45,232 nt of DNA from Clostridiales bacterium (lineage in GTDB: Bacteria > Bacillota > Clostridia > Peptostreptococcales > Anaerovoracaceae): positions 1 to 45,232 of the forward strand of contig WRJK01000011.1 in assembly GCA_009782285.1 (NCBI GenBank), read 5' to 3'. This document shows, one piece after another, positions 25,957-34,442 of this stretch (the first letter of the stretch is position 1; every line of letters starts with the position of its first letter). Below the pieces are notes generated by a model. That model saw only the letters and a list, made by a program, of their open reading frames with translations. It was not told the DNA's origin and searched no databases. Both the position numbers and the translations under genes were made by a program.

Positions 25957-26317
25957 CTACCAACTCCCAACTCCTAACTACCAACTCAAAACTCCCCCCT
26001 ACCAACTACCAACTACAAACTACCAACTACCAACTACAAACTACCAACTACAAACTACAAACTACCAACTACAAACTACCAACTAAAAACTACCAACCAC
26101 CAACTCCCCCCCAACTACAAACTACCAACTACCAACTACAAACTACAAACTACCCACTCCCCACTAAAAACTACCAACTACAAACTGCCAACTACCAACC
26201 CCCAACTACAAACTACCAACTTCCAACTACAAACCACCAACTCCCAACTCCCAACTCCCAACTACAAACTACCAACTCCCAACTCCCAACTACAAACTAC
26301 AAACTAAAAACTAAAAA
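25957..26317. repeat. Heptamer array 1 (CTACCAA family), ~51 units
   Basis: Read on the plus strand from 25957 every seven bases gives CTNNNAA-type units without loss of phase, except one 11-base unit at 26104-26114 where a C-run has lengthened. By hand count: CTACCAA 16, CTACAAA 14, CTCCCAA 6, CTAAAAA 4, CCACCAA 2, the rest single variants. Variation is concentrated in the middle of the unit, at positions 3 to 5. G is almost absent on this strand. The last CTAAAAA supplies the plsY stop codon. Confidence 0.95.
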
Positions 26318-26889
26318 CCCCCCACCTTCGGCTCCTCTCCCTTAGCCAGTCTTACGATGTTCTGCCTGTGCTTGACCAGTACAACGACAGCGAGGGTTAT
26401 TGCCCAGGCGAGCAGGCTCTTGTCGTAAAACGCTGCCGCCACAGGAAACACCAGAGCTGCACATACAGCCCCGGCAGAGACCCTCTTCGTGGCGGCGATG
26501 ATGACAAGCGCAAATGCGAGCACCGCGCACCCCAGCGCGGGCGCCGTCGCCACAATGACTCCCAGCGCCGTGGCTACGCCTTTTCCGCCTTTGAATTTGA
26601 ACGCCGCCGGCCAAATATGTCCGCAAAATGCTGCAATCCCGCACACCATGGCGACGTCCTGCCCAAAAAGCCACATCGCCAGCAGGACCGCCACGGCGCC
26701 TTTCGCCACGTCGATGACAAGGGTGACGGCGGCGGCTTTCTTCCCAAGCACTCTCAAGACGTTGGTGGTCCCTGCGTTGCCGCTGCCTTCCTTTCTGATG
26801 TCCACCCCCGACATCCTTCCCAGTATTATCGCCGGCGAAATATTGCCAAGGAAATATGAAATTACGACTGCCGCTATTTTAACTGCCAT
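26311..26889 (-). CDS. plsY: Acyl-phosphate:glycerol-3-phosphate acyltransferase PlsY
   Basis: 192 residues, multi-pass. Family motifs are visible: SGNAGTTNVLRVLGKK, FKGGKGVATALGV and the C-terminal KHRQNIVRLAKGEEPK. It moves the acyl group from the PlsX product to glycerol-3-phosphate. The final residues GGF and the TAG stop are read through the edge of heptamer array 1, so the array has become the 3' end of the gene. It overlaps der by 11 bases. Confidence 0.95.
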   Translation of the reverse strand: MAVKIAAVVISYFLGNISPAIILGRMSGVDIRKEGSGNAGTTNVLRVLGKKAAAVTLVIDVAKGAVAVLLAMWLFGQDVAMVCGIAAFCGHIWPAAFKFKGGKGVATALGVIVATAPALGCAVLAFALVIIAATKRVSAGAVCAALVFPVAAAFYDKSLLAWAITLAVVVLVKHRQNIVRLAKGEEPKVGGF

Positions 26890-28204
26890 TCTTTCCGCTC
26901 TTTTCCCTAAACACGAATTTCAAGGAAGTCCCCTCAAACCCGTAAGCTTCCCTGATCTTGTTTTCCAAATACCTTGCATACGAAAAATGCATCAGCTCCC
27001 TGGAATTGATCTGAAACGAGAACAGCGGCGGTTTTACCGCCACTTGGACTGCGTAGTATATCTTCAAGCGCTTGCCCTTGTCCGACGGAGGCTGCTTCAT
27101 CATCACTGCGTCCGACACAAGGCTGTTCAACTGCCCAGTGGAAATGCGGAGCGCCCTGTTTTCAGCCACGGCTTCTGCCATGTCTATCACCTTTAGCACC
27201 CTCTGCCTTTCGCGCACCGAGATAAACACCGCCTGTGCATATGACATAAAGGAAAGTTCGCTTGCAATCCTTTTCTGGTATTCCTTCATCGTGTTGGTTT
27301 GTTTTTCTATCAGGTCCCATTTGTTGACTACAACTATGATTCCCACGCCGGCTTCATGGGCGATCCCTGCTATCTTCTTGTCCTGTTCAGTGACCCCGTC
27401 CTGGGCGTCAATCATCAAAAGGCACACGTCGCACCTCTCGATGGCAGCAATTGCCCTGATGACGCTGTACCTTTCAATGTCACCCGTCACCTTCGACCTT
27501 CTCCTGACCCCGGCAGTGTCAATCAAAACGTATTTTTTGCCGTCTTTTTCAAAAGGGGTGTCAATCGAGTCCCTTGTGGTTCCGGCTATTTCCGATACTA
27601 TGACCCTCTCCTCGCCAAGCAGGCAGTTGATTAAGGAGGACTTGCCAACATTCGGTTTTCCTGCCACCGCGATTTTTACGGCGTCATCGTCCTCATCCTC
27701 AGTACCGGCTGCTATGCTTGTTACCACTTCGTCGAGGATTTCGCCAAGCCCCAGCATGTTTGCAGCTGACACCGCGTGGGGCTCGCCCAGCCCCAGCTCG
27801 TAAAAATCGTAGTAGTCTTCCGGAAGCTTCGGTGAATCAACCTTGTTGACTACCAAAATTGTTTTTCTTCCCGTCCGTTGGAGCATTTCGGCAACATCCT
27901 TGTCTGCGGACGTCAGCCCCTCTTTGCCGTCGACCATGAACAGTATCACGTCTGCCGTTTCCATAGCCACCTGCGCCTGCTCCCTCATCTTTTCCAGAAT
28001 TGCGTCTGAGCTGTTTGGCTCTATCCCACCTGTGTCGATCAGAGCAAAATGAACGCTGCGCCATTCCGCTTCAGCGTAAATCCGATCCCGCGTGACTCCC
28101 GGCGTGTCTTCCACTATTGAAATGCGTTTTCCGACTATCTTGTTGAAAAACGTCGACTTGCCCACATTGGGCCTCCCAACCACCGCGACAACAGGCTTAC
28201 TCAT
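26879..28204 (-). CDS. der: Ribosome-assembly GTPase Der (EngA)
   Basis: 441 residues with two G domains in tandem: GRPNVGKSTFFNKIVG with DTPG and NKVD, then GKPNVGKSSLINCLLG with DTAG and NKWD, and a C-terminal KH-like domain (KRLKIYYAVQVAVKPP). It acts in 50S subunit maturation. It overlaps ftsY by 8 bases and plsY by 11. Confidence 0.97.
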   Translation of the reverse strand: MSKPVVAVVGRPNVGKSTFFNKIVGKRISIVEDTPGVTRDRIYAEAEWRSVHFALIDTGGIEPNSSDAILEKMREQAQVAMETADVILFMVDGKEGLTSADKDVAEMLQRTGRKTILVVNKVDSPKLPEDYYDFYELGLGEPHAVSAANMLGLGEILDEVVTSIAAGTEDEDDDAVKIAVAGKPNVGKSSLINCLLGEERVIVSEIAGTTRDSIDTPFEKDGKKYVLIDTAGVRRRSKVTGDIERYSVIRAIAAIERCDVCLLMIDAQDGVTEQDKKIAGIAHEAGVGIIVVVNKWDLIEKQTNTMKEYQKRIASELSFMSYAQAVFISVRERQRVLKVIDMAEAVAENRALRISTGQLNSLVSDAVMMKQPPSDKGKRLKIYYAVQVAVKPPLFSFQINSRELMHFSYARYLENKIREAYGFEGTSLKFVFREKSGKNGS

Positions 28205-29096
28205 CGAAAATCCCTCCGGCGAACCCTGCCGGGTCGAATTCCTTGAGGTCGTCTATTTTTTCGCCTACTCCGATGAATTTTACGGGGATGTTGAATTCGT
28301 CAGCGATCGTTATGACTATCCCCCCCTTTGCCGTACCGTCGAGCTTCGTGAGCACTATGCCCGTTATGTCCGCAATCTCTCCAAACTCCTTCGCCTGAGA
28401 AACCGCATTTTTGCCCGTTGTGGCGTCAAGGACCAGCAGGGTTTCCCTTGCTGCCTCCGGGTATTCCCTGTCTATAATCTTTTTCATCTTCTCAAGTTCA
28501 GCCATGAGGTTCCTCTTTGTCTGGAGCCTTCCCGCCGTGTCGCAAATCAGTACGTCCGTCGACTTGGCTTTGGCTGATTGAATGGCGTCGTAGATGACCG
28601 CCGAAGGGTCCGCCCCCTCCTGATGCTTTATGACGTTGATGCCGGCCCTGTCCCCCCATATGGCAAGCTGCTCCCCCGCTGCTGCCCTGAAGGTGTCTGC
28701 CGCCGCAAGCAGGACGGTCTTGCCGCTTTGCCTGAACCTGTGTGCTATTTTTCCGATGGAGGTGGTTTTCCCGCCTCCGTTGACACCCACCACTAGGATG
28801 ATCAGAGGCGTCTCATCGCTCAATCTGTGGCTTTCGCCCTTGTCCATGAGTTCTGCTATTATTTTCTTGAGCTGGTTCCGCACCCCTTCCTGATCCCTGA
28901 TGCCTTGGCTTTTAATGTCGCCCCTCAGCCTTTCTGTTATCTTCATCGTGGTCGCCATGCCGATGTCGGAGGTTATCAGTATCTCTTCCAGCTCCTCCAT
29001 GAACCCTTCGTCTATAGCCGGGCGCGCCAAAATAGCGTCCGCAATCCTTTCTGACATCCTGCCGAAAAACGACTTTTTCTTCTCTCCAAAAACCAT
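28197..29096 (-). CDS. ftsY: Signal recognition particle receptor FtsY
   Basis: 299 residues, the short form lacking a long acidic A domain. NG domain with GVNGGGKTTSIGKIAH (G1; the usual GVNGVGKTT has Gly for Val), DTFRAAAGEQL, DTAGRLQTKRNLMAELEKM and TKLDGTAKGG. It docks ribosome-SRP complexes at the membrane. GGGGG precedes the ATG and smc ends 15 bases upstream. No ffh is in the window. Confidence 0.97.
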   Translation of the reverse strand: MVFGEKKKSFFGRMSERIADAILARPAIDEGFMEELEEILITSDIGMATTMKITERLRGDIKSQGIRDQEGVRNQLKKIIAELMDKGESHRLSDETPLIILVVGVNGGGKTTSIGKIAHRFRQSGKTVLLAAADTFRAAAGEQLAIWGDRAGINVIKHQEGADPSAVIYDAIQSAKAKSTDVLICDTAGRLQTKRNLMAELEKMKKIIDREYPEAARETLLVLDATTGKNAVSQAKEFGEIADITGIVLTKLDGTAKGGIVITIADEFNIPVKFIGVGEKIDDLKEFDPAGFAGGIFDE

Positions 29097-29111
29097 ATTG
29101 CCCCCTTTCTG

Positions 29112-32100
29112 TTACAATTGGAACTCATCACCAAATTTCAATGAAATAACCTTTGATATTCCCTGTTCCGGCATCGTGACGCCGTACAGCACGTCGGCGT
29201 GGCCCATCGTCGCCCTTTGGTGTGTCACCAGTGTGAACTGTATGCCCTCGAAACTTTTTAAGTATTCCGCGAACCTGTCGATGTTGGCGTCGTCCAGTGC
29301 CGCCTCGATCTCGTCGAGGATGCAAAACGGCGTAGGTTTTGTCTTAAGCACTGCAAACATCAAGGCAATCGCTGTCATCGTCTTTTCCCCGCCGGACATG
29401 AGGTTTATGTTCCTCAGCTTCTTTCCTGGGGGCTGTGCAATTATTTCTATGCCTGATTCAAGGGGCTTTGTTTCGTCTTCAAGCCTGAGTTCGGCGTACC
29501 CGCCCCCGAAAAGTGAACCGAAAATATCGGCGAAGTTCACGACGATTTTGTCAAAGCTCTCCTTGAACTTCTCTTTTATCGTCTTGTCCATATCGTCTAT
29601 TATCTGCCGGAGGCTGCCCATGGCTTCCAAGATGTCTTCCCGCTGTCCGGTCAGGAATGCGTGCCTCTCGCCCACGGTTTCGTATTCCTTAATAGCGCCG
29701 ATGTTCACTTCGCCCAGTTCTTTTATCCTGTTTTTGATCTCCCTGCTTTCCTTCAAAGCCGCCTGCATGAAAAATTCTTTTTTCTTGAACTCAATCGCCT
29801 GTATGTATGATACTTCGAACTCTTCCCACAGCTTGTCTTTGTAATTGTCAAGCTGTGTTTCGTTTCGCGCTTTTTTAATCTCCAGCTCGTACTTCTTAGA
29901 CTGGAGCTCCGAGAGTCTCCCGTCCAAGCCGTCCTTCTCCTGCGTACTTTCTGCAAGCGCCCTGGCAACGCCCGCCTTCTCCTCTGCCAGCTCCTCAATG
30001 TAGCTTTCCAAGGACGCTTTTTCCTCTTCCTTCCTCCTCAAGGCCTCGGCAGAGCCTGGCCTGCCAGAAAGGAGGGCTTCCCTTTCAGAAACGATCCCTG
30101 CCAGTTCTGCTTCCCTCTTGTGCTTCTCGCTAGACATCTCCAAAATAGAGTTCTGCAACCGCGACCCATGGGAATCAGCGTTCGCCTTTTCGTTTTCGCA
30201 TGAGGAAACTGCTATCCTCGCCCTTGTTATGTCTTCGCTTGACTGTTCGATGCCGGACTTCAGCAAATCATACTCCGATAGAGATTTTTCCAACTCGCCC
30301 TCTGTCGCTGCTATCTTTTCGCGCAAGCCTGCTATTGCGGCCTTGATGCCCTCGACCATCTTGTCCGATCCTGACTGCTCGTTTTCGATGCTGTCAAGCT
30401 CCCTTTCCCACTTGGCGATGCTGTTGTCGAAGTCTGCAACCGCGTTCTGCGCCGCGCCTTGCTCGCTTTCTTTCCTTAGCAGTTCCACCTCGGCAGCCCT
30501 GATCCTGTCGTCTGCCGCCGAAGCCTCGCCTTGAGCCTTCTCCATCAAAACCCGTAAAGATTCAAGCTGCCTCGCAATGCTGTCTTTCTTTTCGTTCATT
30601 TCGCTTATCTGCAGCCCGAGCCTGTCGATTTCGCTTCTTCTCTCAAGGAGGTTCGCTGTGCGGTTTTTATAGGTGCCGCCTGTTATGGCGCCGGCTGCGT
30701 TGATTATCTCGCCCTCCATTGTGACAAACCGCAGATTGCCTCGCGCTGATTTTGAAAGCCTTACTGCATCCTCAAGAGTCTTTACGATGATGACCCTTCC
30801 CAAGAGGTATTCCATTACGCCTTTGTATTTAGGGGCAAACGACACGCAGTCCGCGCCATAGCCAATGAACCCCTTTTCGTTGACAAGGCTCCCGTCCCTG
30901 TTGGGCGAAGCCTTTATGGAGCCTATTGGAAGGAAAGTCAGCCTGCCTGCTTTGTTTTCTTTGAGGGCTCTTATTGCAGATTGCGCGGCTGCATCGTCTT
31001 CGCAGACTATATTCTGAAGCGCCGCCCCAAGGGCTGTTTCTATGGCGGTTTCATAGCCGCGGGGGACGCTAATTAGTTCTGCCGCCACCCCGCAAATCCC
31101 GCTGAGCCGAGTTCTCATGATGAATTTCACAGCTCCGTTGTACCCTTCGTAGTTGCTTTCCATCTCCTCTATCGTCTTTTTTCTTGCCGAAAGCTGCCCA
31201 ATTGCAAGTTTCAGCTCTTCAAGCTCCCTTGCAAGCCTTTTCTCGTTTTGCGCCGATTCGCTTTGCTTCGCTCTCAGGCTGTCCCTTTCTGTGATCTGCC
31301 CTGCGAGGCTTTCCTTGATTTCTGATATCTCCCGAACTGCCTTCCCTAAGCTCTCCAAAAAACCATTCCTTGCAAGCCCCGCGCCCTCTTTTTCAGAAAG
31401 AAGCTGCTCCCTTCTCCTGCCCAATGTGCCTTTTAGGCTTTCTAGGCTGCCGATCTCCCCCGTCTTTGAGCTGATGTCGTTGTGGAACCTGAACAATTCG
31501 TTTTTACTGTCGTCGATCCCCATCCCAAGTGACGAGAATTTCAGTGTTTTTTCGCTGTGCTCACCCACTTTCAGCCGGAGGCTCTCTTCCAAGGACTTCA
31601 TCCTGCTGTCGATTTCCATTTTCGCGTTTTGCAGTTCCCTTGCGTTTGACTCCTCCTCTGCAAGTCTACCCGAATATCTGGAGATTTCCTCCAAAAGCCT
31701 GCCCTCGTCCCTTTCCATCGACGAAAGCCGTTCGTCCGAAAGCTGGTTCATGTTTGCCAACGCGTTGATTTCCTCCACGCTGCTTATCAGCTTGGCTTGG
31801 TTTTCTCCAAGAAGCCTGTCCAGAGAATCTGTTTTTTCGCGCCCTTCCGCAACGCACTGGTCAATGCCTGCTTTTTTTGATTTTATCTCATCTACCTCGT
31901 TTGTAGCCTCGAGGATTTCATCTGCAACGTATTCGTTTTTCAACTCCAGATTTTCGATGTTCTTGAGCGTTATGTTTATTTCCAGCGTTTTGTAGCGTTC
32001 CCTCAATGTCAGGTACTCAGCCGCCTTTTCGCTTTCTTCTTTCAGGCTGTCTATGCGGGATTCGATTTCGGCTACGATGTCGTTTACCCTCTCCAAGTTT

Positions 32101-32657
32101 GAAGACGCAGCGTCAAGTTTCTTTTCGGATTCAGCTTTCTTGCTCCTGTAGGTCACGATTCCCGCCGCTTCTTCGAATATTTCCCGGCGGCTCTCAGGTT
32201 TGCTGCTGACGATGTCCGCTATTTTGCCCTGCCCGATGAGCGAATACCCGTCGACGCCTATCCCTGTGTCCATTATCAGCCCCCGGATGTCTCTCAGCCT
32301 GCATGGGTTGTTGTTGATGGAATACTCGCTCTCGCCAAGCCGGTACATCCTCCTTGTTATCGCAACTTCGCTGTAGTCTATGGGCAAAATCCCGGTGCCG
32401 TTGTCGATTACCAGCGTCACCTCAGCCATACCGCGGCTTTTCCTGCTTGCGGTGCCTGCAAATATGACTTCTTCCATTTTGCCGCCCCTGAGCATCTTGG
32501 GGCTCTGCTCTCCGAGCACCCACCTTATTGCGTCGCTGATGTTAGATTTGCCGCTTCCGTTTGGACCCACTATGCAGGTGATGCCGTCGTTGAACTCAAT
32601 GCTGACAGGCTCGGCGAAGGATTTGAACCCGTGCATGTCTATCCTCTTGAAGATCAA
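29112..32657 (-). CDS. smc: Chromosome segregation protein SMC
   Basis: 1181 residues. Walker A GPNGSGKSN at the N-terminus, two long coiled coils (about 165-500 and 670-1010) flanking a hinge (about 505-660, with the glycine-rich LSGICGVAAELI and GRVIIVKTLEDA), and a C-terminal head with LMSGGEKTMTAIALMF and Walker B ILDEIEAALDD. It is the condensin ATPase that organises the chromosome. The start is a TTG overlapping the rnc TGA (TTGA), with GAGGTG upstream. Confidence 0.97.
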   Translation of the reverse strand: MIFKRIDMHGFKSFAEPVSIEFNDGITCIVGPNGSGKSNISDAIRWVLGEQSPKMLRGGKMEEVIFAGTASRKSRGMAEVTLVIDNGTGILPIDYSEVAITRRMYRLGESEYSINNNPCRLRDIRGLIMDTGIGVDGYSLIGQGKIADIVSSKPESRREIFEEAAGIVTYRSKKAESEKKLDAASSNLERVNDIVAEIESRIDSLKEESEKAAEYLTLRERYKTLEINITLKNIENLELKNEYVADEILEATNEVDEIKSKKAGIDQCVAEGREKTDSLDRLLGENQAKLISSVEEINALANMNQLSDERLSSMERDEGRLLEEISRYSGRLAEEESNARELQNAKMEIDSRMKSLEESLRLKVGEHSEKTLKFSSLGMGIDDSKNELFRFHNDISSKTGEIGSLESLKGTLGRRREQLLSEKEGAGLARNGFLESLGKAVREISEIKESLAGQITERDSLRAKQSESAQNEKRLARELEELKLAIGQLSARKKTIEEMESNYEGYNGAVKFIMRTRLSGICGVAAELISVPRGYETAIETALGAALQNIVCEDDAAAQSAIRALKENKAGRLTFLPIGSIKASPNRDGSLVNEKGFIGYGADCVSFAPKYKGVMEYLLGRVIIVKTLEDAVRLSKSARGNLRFVTMEGEIINAAGAITGGTYKNRTANLLERRSEIDRLGLQISEMNEKKDSIARQLESLRVLMEKAQGEASAADDRIRAAEVELLRKESEQGAAQNAVADFDNSIAKWERELDSIENEQSGSDKMVEGIKAAIAGLREKIAATEGELEKSLSEYDLLKSGIEQSSEDITRARIAVSSCENEKANADSHGSRLQNSILEMSSEKHKREAELAGIVSEREALLSGRPGSAEALRRKEEEKASLESYIEELAEEKAGVARALAESTQEKDGLDGRLSELQSKKYELEIKKARNETQLDNYKDKLWEEFEVSYIQAIEFKKKEFFMQAALKESREIKNRIKELGEVNIGAIKEYETVGERHAFLTGQREDILEAMGSLRQIIDDMDKTIKEKFKESFDKIVVNFADIFGSLFGGGYAELRLEDETKPLESGIEIIAQPPGKKLRNINLMSGGEKTMTAIALMFAVLKTKPTPFCILDEIEAALDDANIDRFAEYLKSFEGIQFTLVTHQRATMGHADVLYGVTMPEQGISKVISLKFGDEFQL

Positions 32658-33343
32658 CCGCCTTCACCTCTTTCCAGTGCTTCCTTTGCCGCATTCTGTT
32701 CAGCCTCTTTCTTGCTTTTCCCCCGGCCTTTTCCTGTCAGTACGCCGTTGCAGAACAAGTTGACGAAGAATGTTTTGTCGTGGTCTGGCCCTTCTTCCCT
32801 CTCTACCAAATAGGAAATCTTCATTTCGCCTTTAGCTTGCAGCATTTCCTGCAGCTCAGTTTTGTAGTCGCTGTCCAGCTTGCCGCCGATCACATCGCCT
32901 ACCCTGCTTTCGAATATTCTCAAAACCACGCTTCTTGCGGCTTCATAACCCCCGTCCAGAAAAACCGCACCAATGACCGCTTCAAGTGTGTCTGCAATCA
33001 TGGAGTCCCTGTTCCTGCCGCCTATAAACTCTTCACCTTTGCCAAGACGGATGTGCTTCCCAATTTCGATTTGCCTTCCATGGTACGCAAGGGATTTTTC
33101 ACACACTAAGCGCGCCCTGAACTTGGTCAGCTGCCCTTCCTCAAGCCGGTTTGCCCTCCTGAAAAGCTCCTCGCCAATAATGGCATTAAAAAAGGCGTCT
33201 CCTAGAAATTCGAGACGTTCATTATTGTCGCCTGCGTGGCTCTTCTTTTCTTTTGTGTAAGAACTGTGCGTCAAAGCTTTTCTAAGAAGCTCTTCGTCAT
33301 TGAACATGTATCCGATTTTCTTTTGGAAATCACAATTGCTCAC
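32654..33343 (-). CDS. rnc: Ribonuclease III
   Basis: 229 residues. The signature NERLEFLGDAFFNAIIGEEL holds the catalytic Glu/Asp, MIADTLEAVIGAVFLDGG the second acidic pair, and the C-terminal dsRNA-binding domain ends GKGRGKSKKEAEQNAAKEAL. It processes rRNA precursors and other duplex RNA. The start is GTG inside the 3' end of plsX (14-base overlap), with GGAGA ten bases before. Confidence 0.96.
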   Translation of the reverse strand: MSNCDFQKKIGYMFNDEELLRKALTHSSYTKEKKSHAGDNNERLEFLGDAFFNAIIGEELFRRANRLEEGQLTKFRARLVCEKSLAYHGRQIEIGKHIRLGKGEEFIGGRNRDSMIADTLEAVIGAVFLDGGYEAARSVVLRIFESRVGDVIGGKLDSDYKTELQEMLQAKGEMKISYLVEREEGPDHDKTFFVNLFCNGVLTGKGRGKSKKEAEQNAAKEALERGEGG

Positions 33344-34349
33344 TTATTAGAATCTCCTCTATCTCAACAACCGAATTCTGTATTTTGCTCACGACGTTTT
33401 CCTCGGCAAAAGGGATGGCCTTCAAAATGGTGTTCTTGACGCCATTTGCGCCTGATGACCCGTGCATCTTTACAATTGGCCTTTTTAGCCCCAATATGGG
33501 CGCACCGCCGTATTCGGAGTAGTCGACTTCTTTCCGGAGTTCCTTCAGTTTTCCGCCAAGCAGCACTGCCCCCATTTTTGCAGCAGTCCCCTTTGTGAAC
33601 TTTGCCCTTATCAGCTTGAAGATGTTCCATGCAAGCCCTTCCGTCAGCTTCAGTATGACATTCCCGACGAAACCATCGCAAACTATCACATCGCAGGCGC
33701 CCTTGGGGATTTCGCGCGCTTCCACGTTGCCGATGAAATTCAGGTCGCTTTTCGCGAGCAGCTCGTGGGCGGCTTTTATGACGGTCGTCCCCTTGCCCTC
33801 TTCGGTTCCGATATTGACAAGGCCCACAGTCGGGCTTTTTATTTTCAGCACTTTCTCCATATAAATGCTTCCCATGGTAGCGAATTCAAGCAGGTTGTTC
33901 GGTTTGCATTCCGCGTTTGCGCCTGCGTCCACAAGCAGCGATACCCCTTGGCCCATGATCGGGTAAACCGAGGCTATTGCTGGCCTGTCAATCCCTTGTA
34001 CCCTACCAAGTATGAAAAGGCCCCCGGCCATAAGAGCGCCAGTGTTCCCACCGGAAATGAAAACGTCCCCTTTCCCTTCTTTCAGCATGTTTAACCCGAC
34101 TACCATCGAGGAATCCTTCTTGCTCCTGACGGCCTTGACCGGCGCGTCGTCGCTTGTGATTGTTTCGGATGCGTGAGTAACCGATATCCTTCTGTGGTCG
34201 CTTTTGTGCTTCGACAGCTCCTCCAGTATCTGCTTTTCATCACCTGCTATTATGATGTCGTGATTGATTAGGCGCGAGGCCAGGGCTGCGCCCTCGACTA
34301 TTGCTTCAGGAGCATTGTCGCCGCCCATGCCGTCCAAAATTATCTTCAT
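33330..34349 (-). CDS. plsX: Phosphate acyltransferase PlsX
   Basis: 339 residues. Begins MKIILDGMGGDNAPEAIVEG, with ISGGNTGALMAGG and VCDGFVGNVILKLTEG further on. It makes acyl-phosphate from acyl-ACP for PlsY. AGGAGGGG precedes the ATG. It heads the unit plsX-rnc-smc-ftsY-der-plsY, so the first and last genes catalyse consecutive steps. The acyl carrier protein gene often found between plsX and rnc is absent. Confidence 0.97.
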   Translation of the reverse strand: MKIILDGMGGDNAPEAIVEGAALASRLINHDIIIAGDEKQILEELSKHKSDHRRISVTHASETITSDDAPVKAVRSKKDSSMVVGLNMLKEGKGDVFISGGNTGALMAGGLFILGRVQGIDRPAIASVYPIMGQGVSLLVDAGANAECKPNNLLEFATMGSIYMEKVLKIKSPTVGLVNIGTEEGKGTTVIKAAHELLAKSDLNFIGNVEAREIPKGACDVIVCDGFVGNVILKLTEGLAWNIFKLIRAKFTKGTAAKMGAVLLGGKLKELRKEVDYSEYGGAPILGLKRPIVKMHGSSGANGVKNTILKAIPFAEENVVSKIQNSVVEIEEILISEQL

Positions 34350-34390
34350 TGGTTGCCCCTCCTTTCAAAAAAATTGTTTGCCATATTTGT

Positions 34391-34419
34391 AGTGTAAACC
34401 AATCCCTATTATATTGCAA
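34391..34419 (-). promoter_or_regulatory. Candidate promoter of the plsX unit
   Basis: Minus strand TTGCAA (34419-34414), 17 bases, TACACT (34396-34391), 42 bases before the ATG. A TATAAT just inside the spacer (34413-34408) has no matching -35, so which is used is open. Confidence 0.45.
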
Positions 34420-34442
34420 GGAAGTATTTTGTGGGTTTATCC

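Noticed and set aside
25957-26317. CRISPR array
   Set aside because: Units are seven bases with no spacers and no cas genes; it is a simple tandem repeat.
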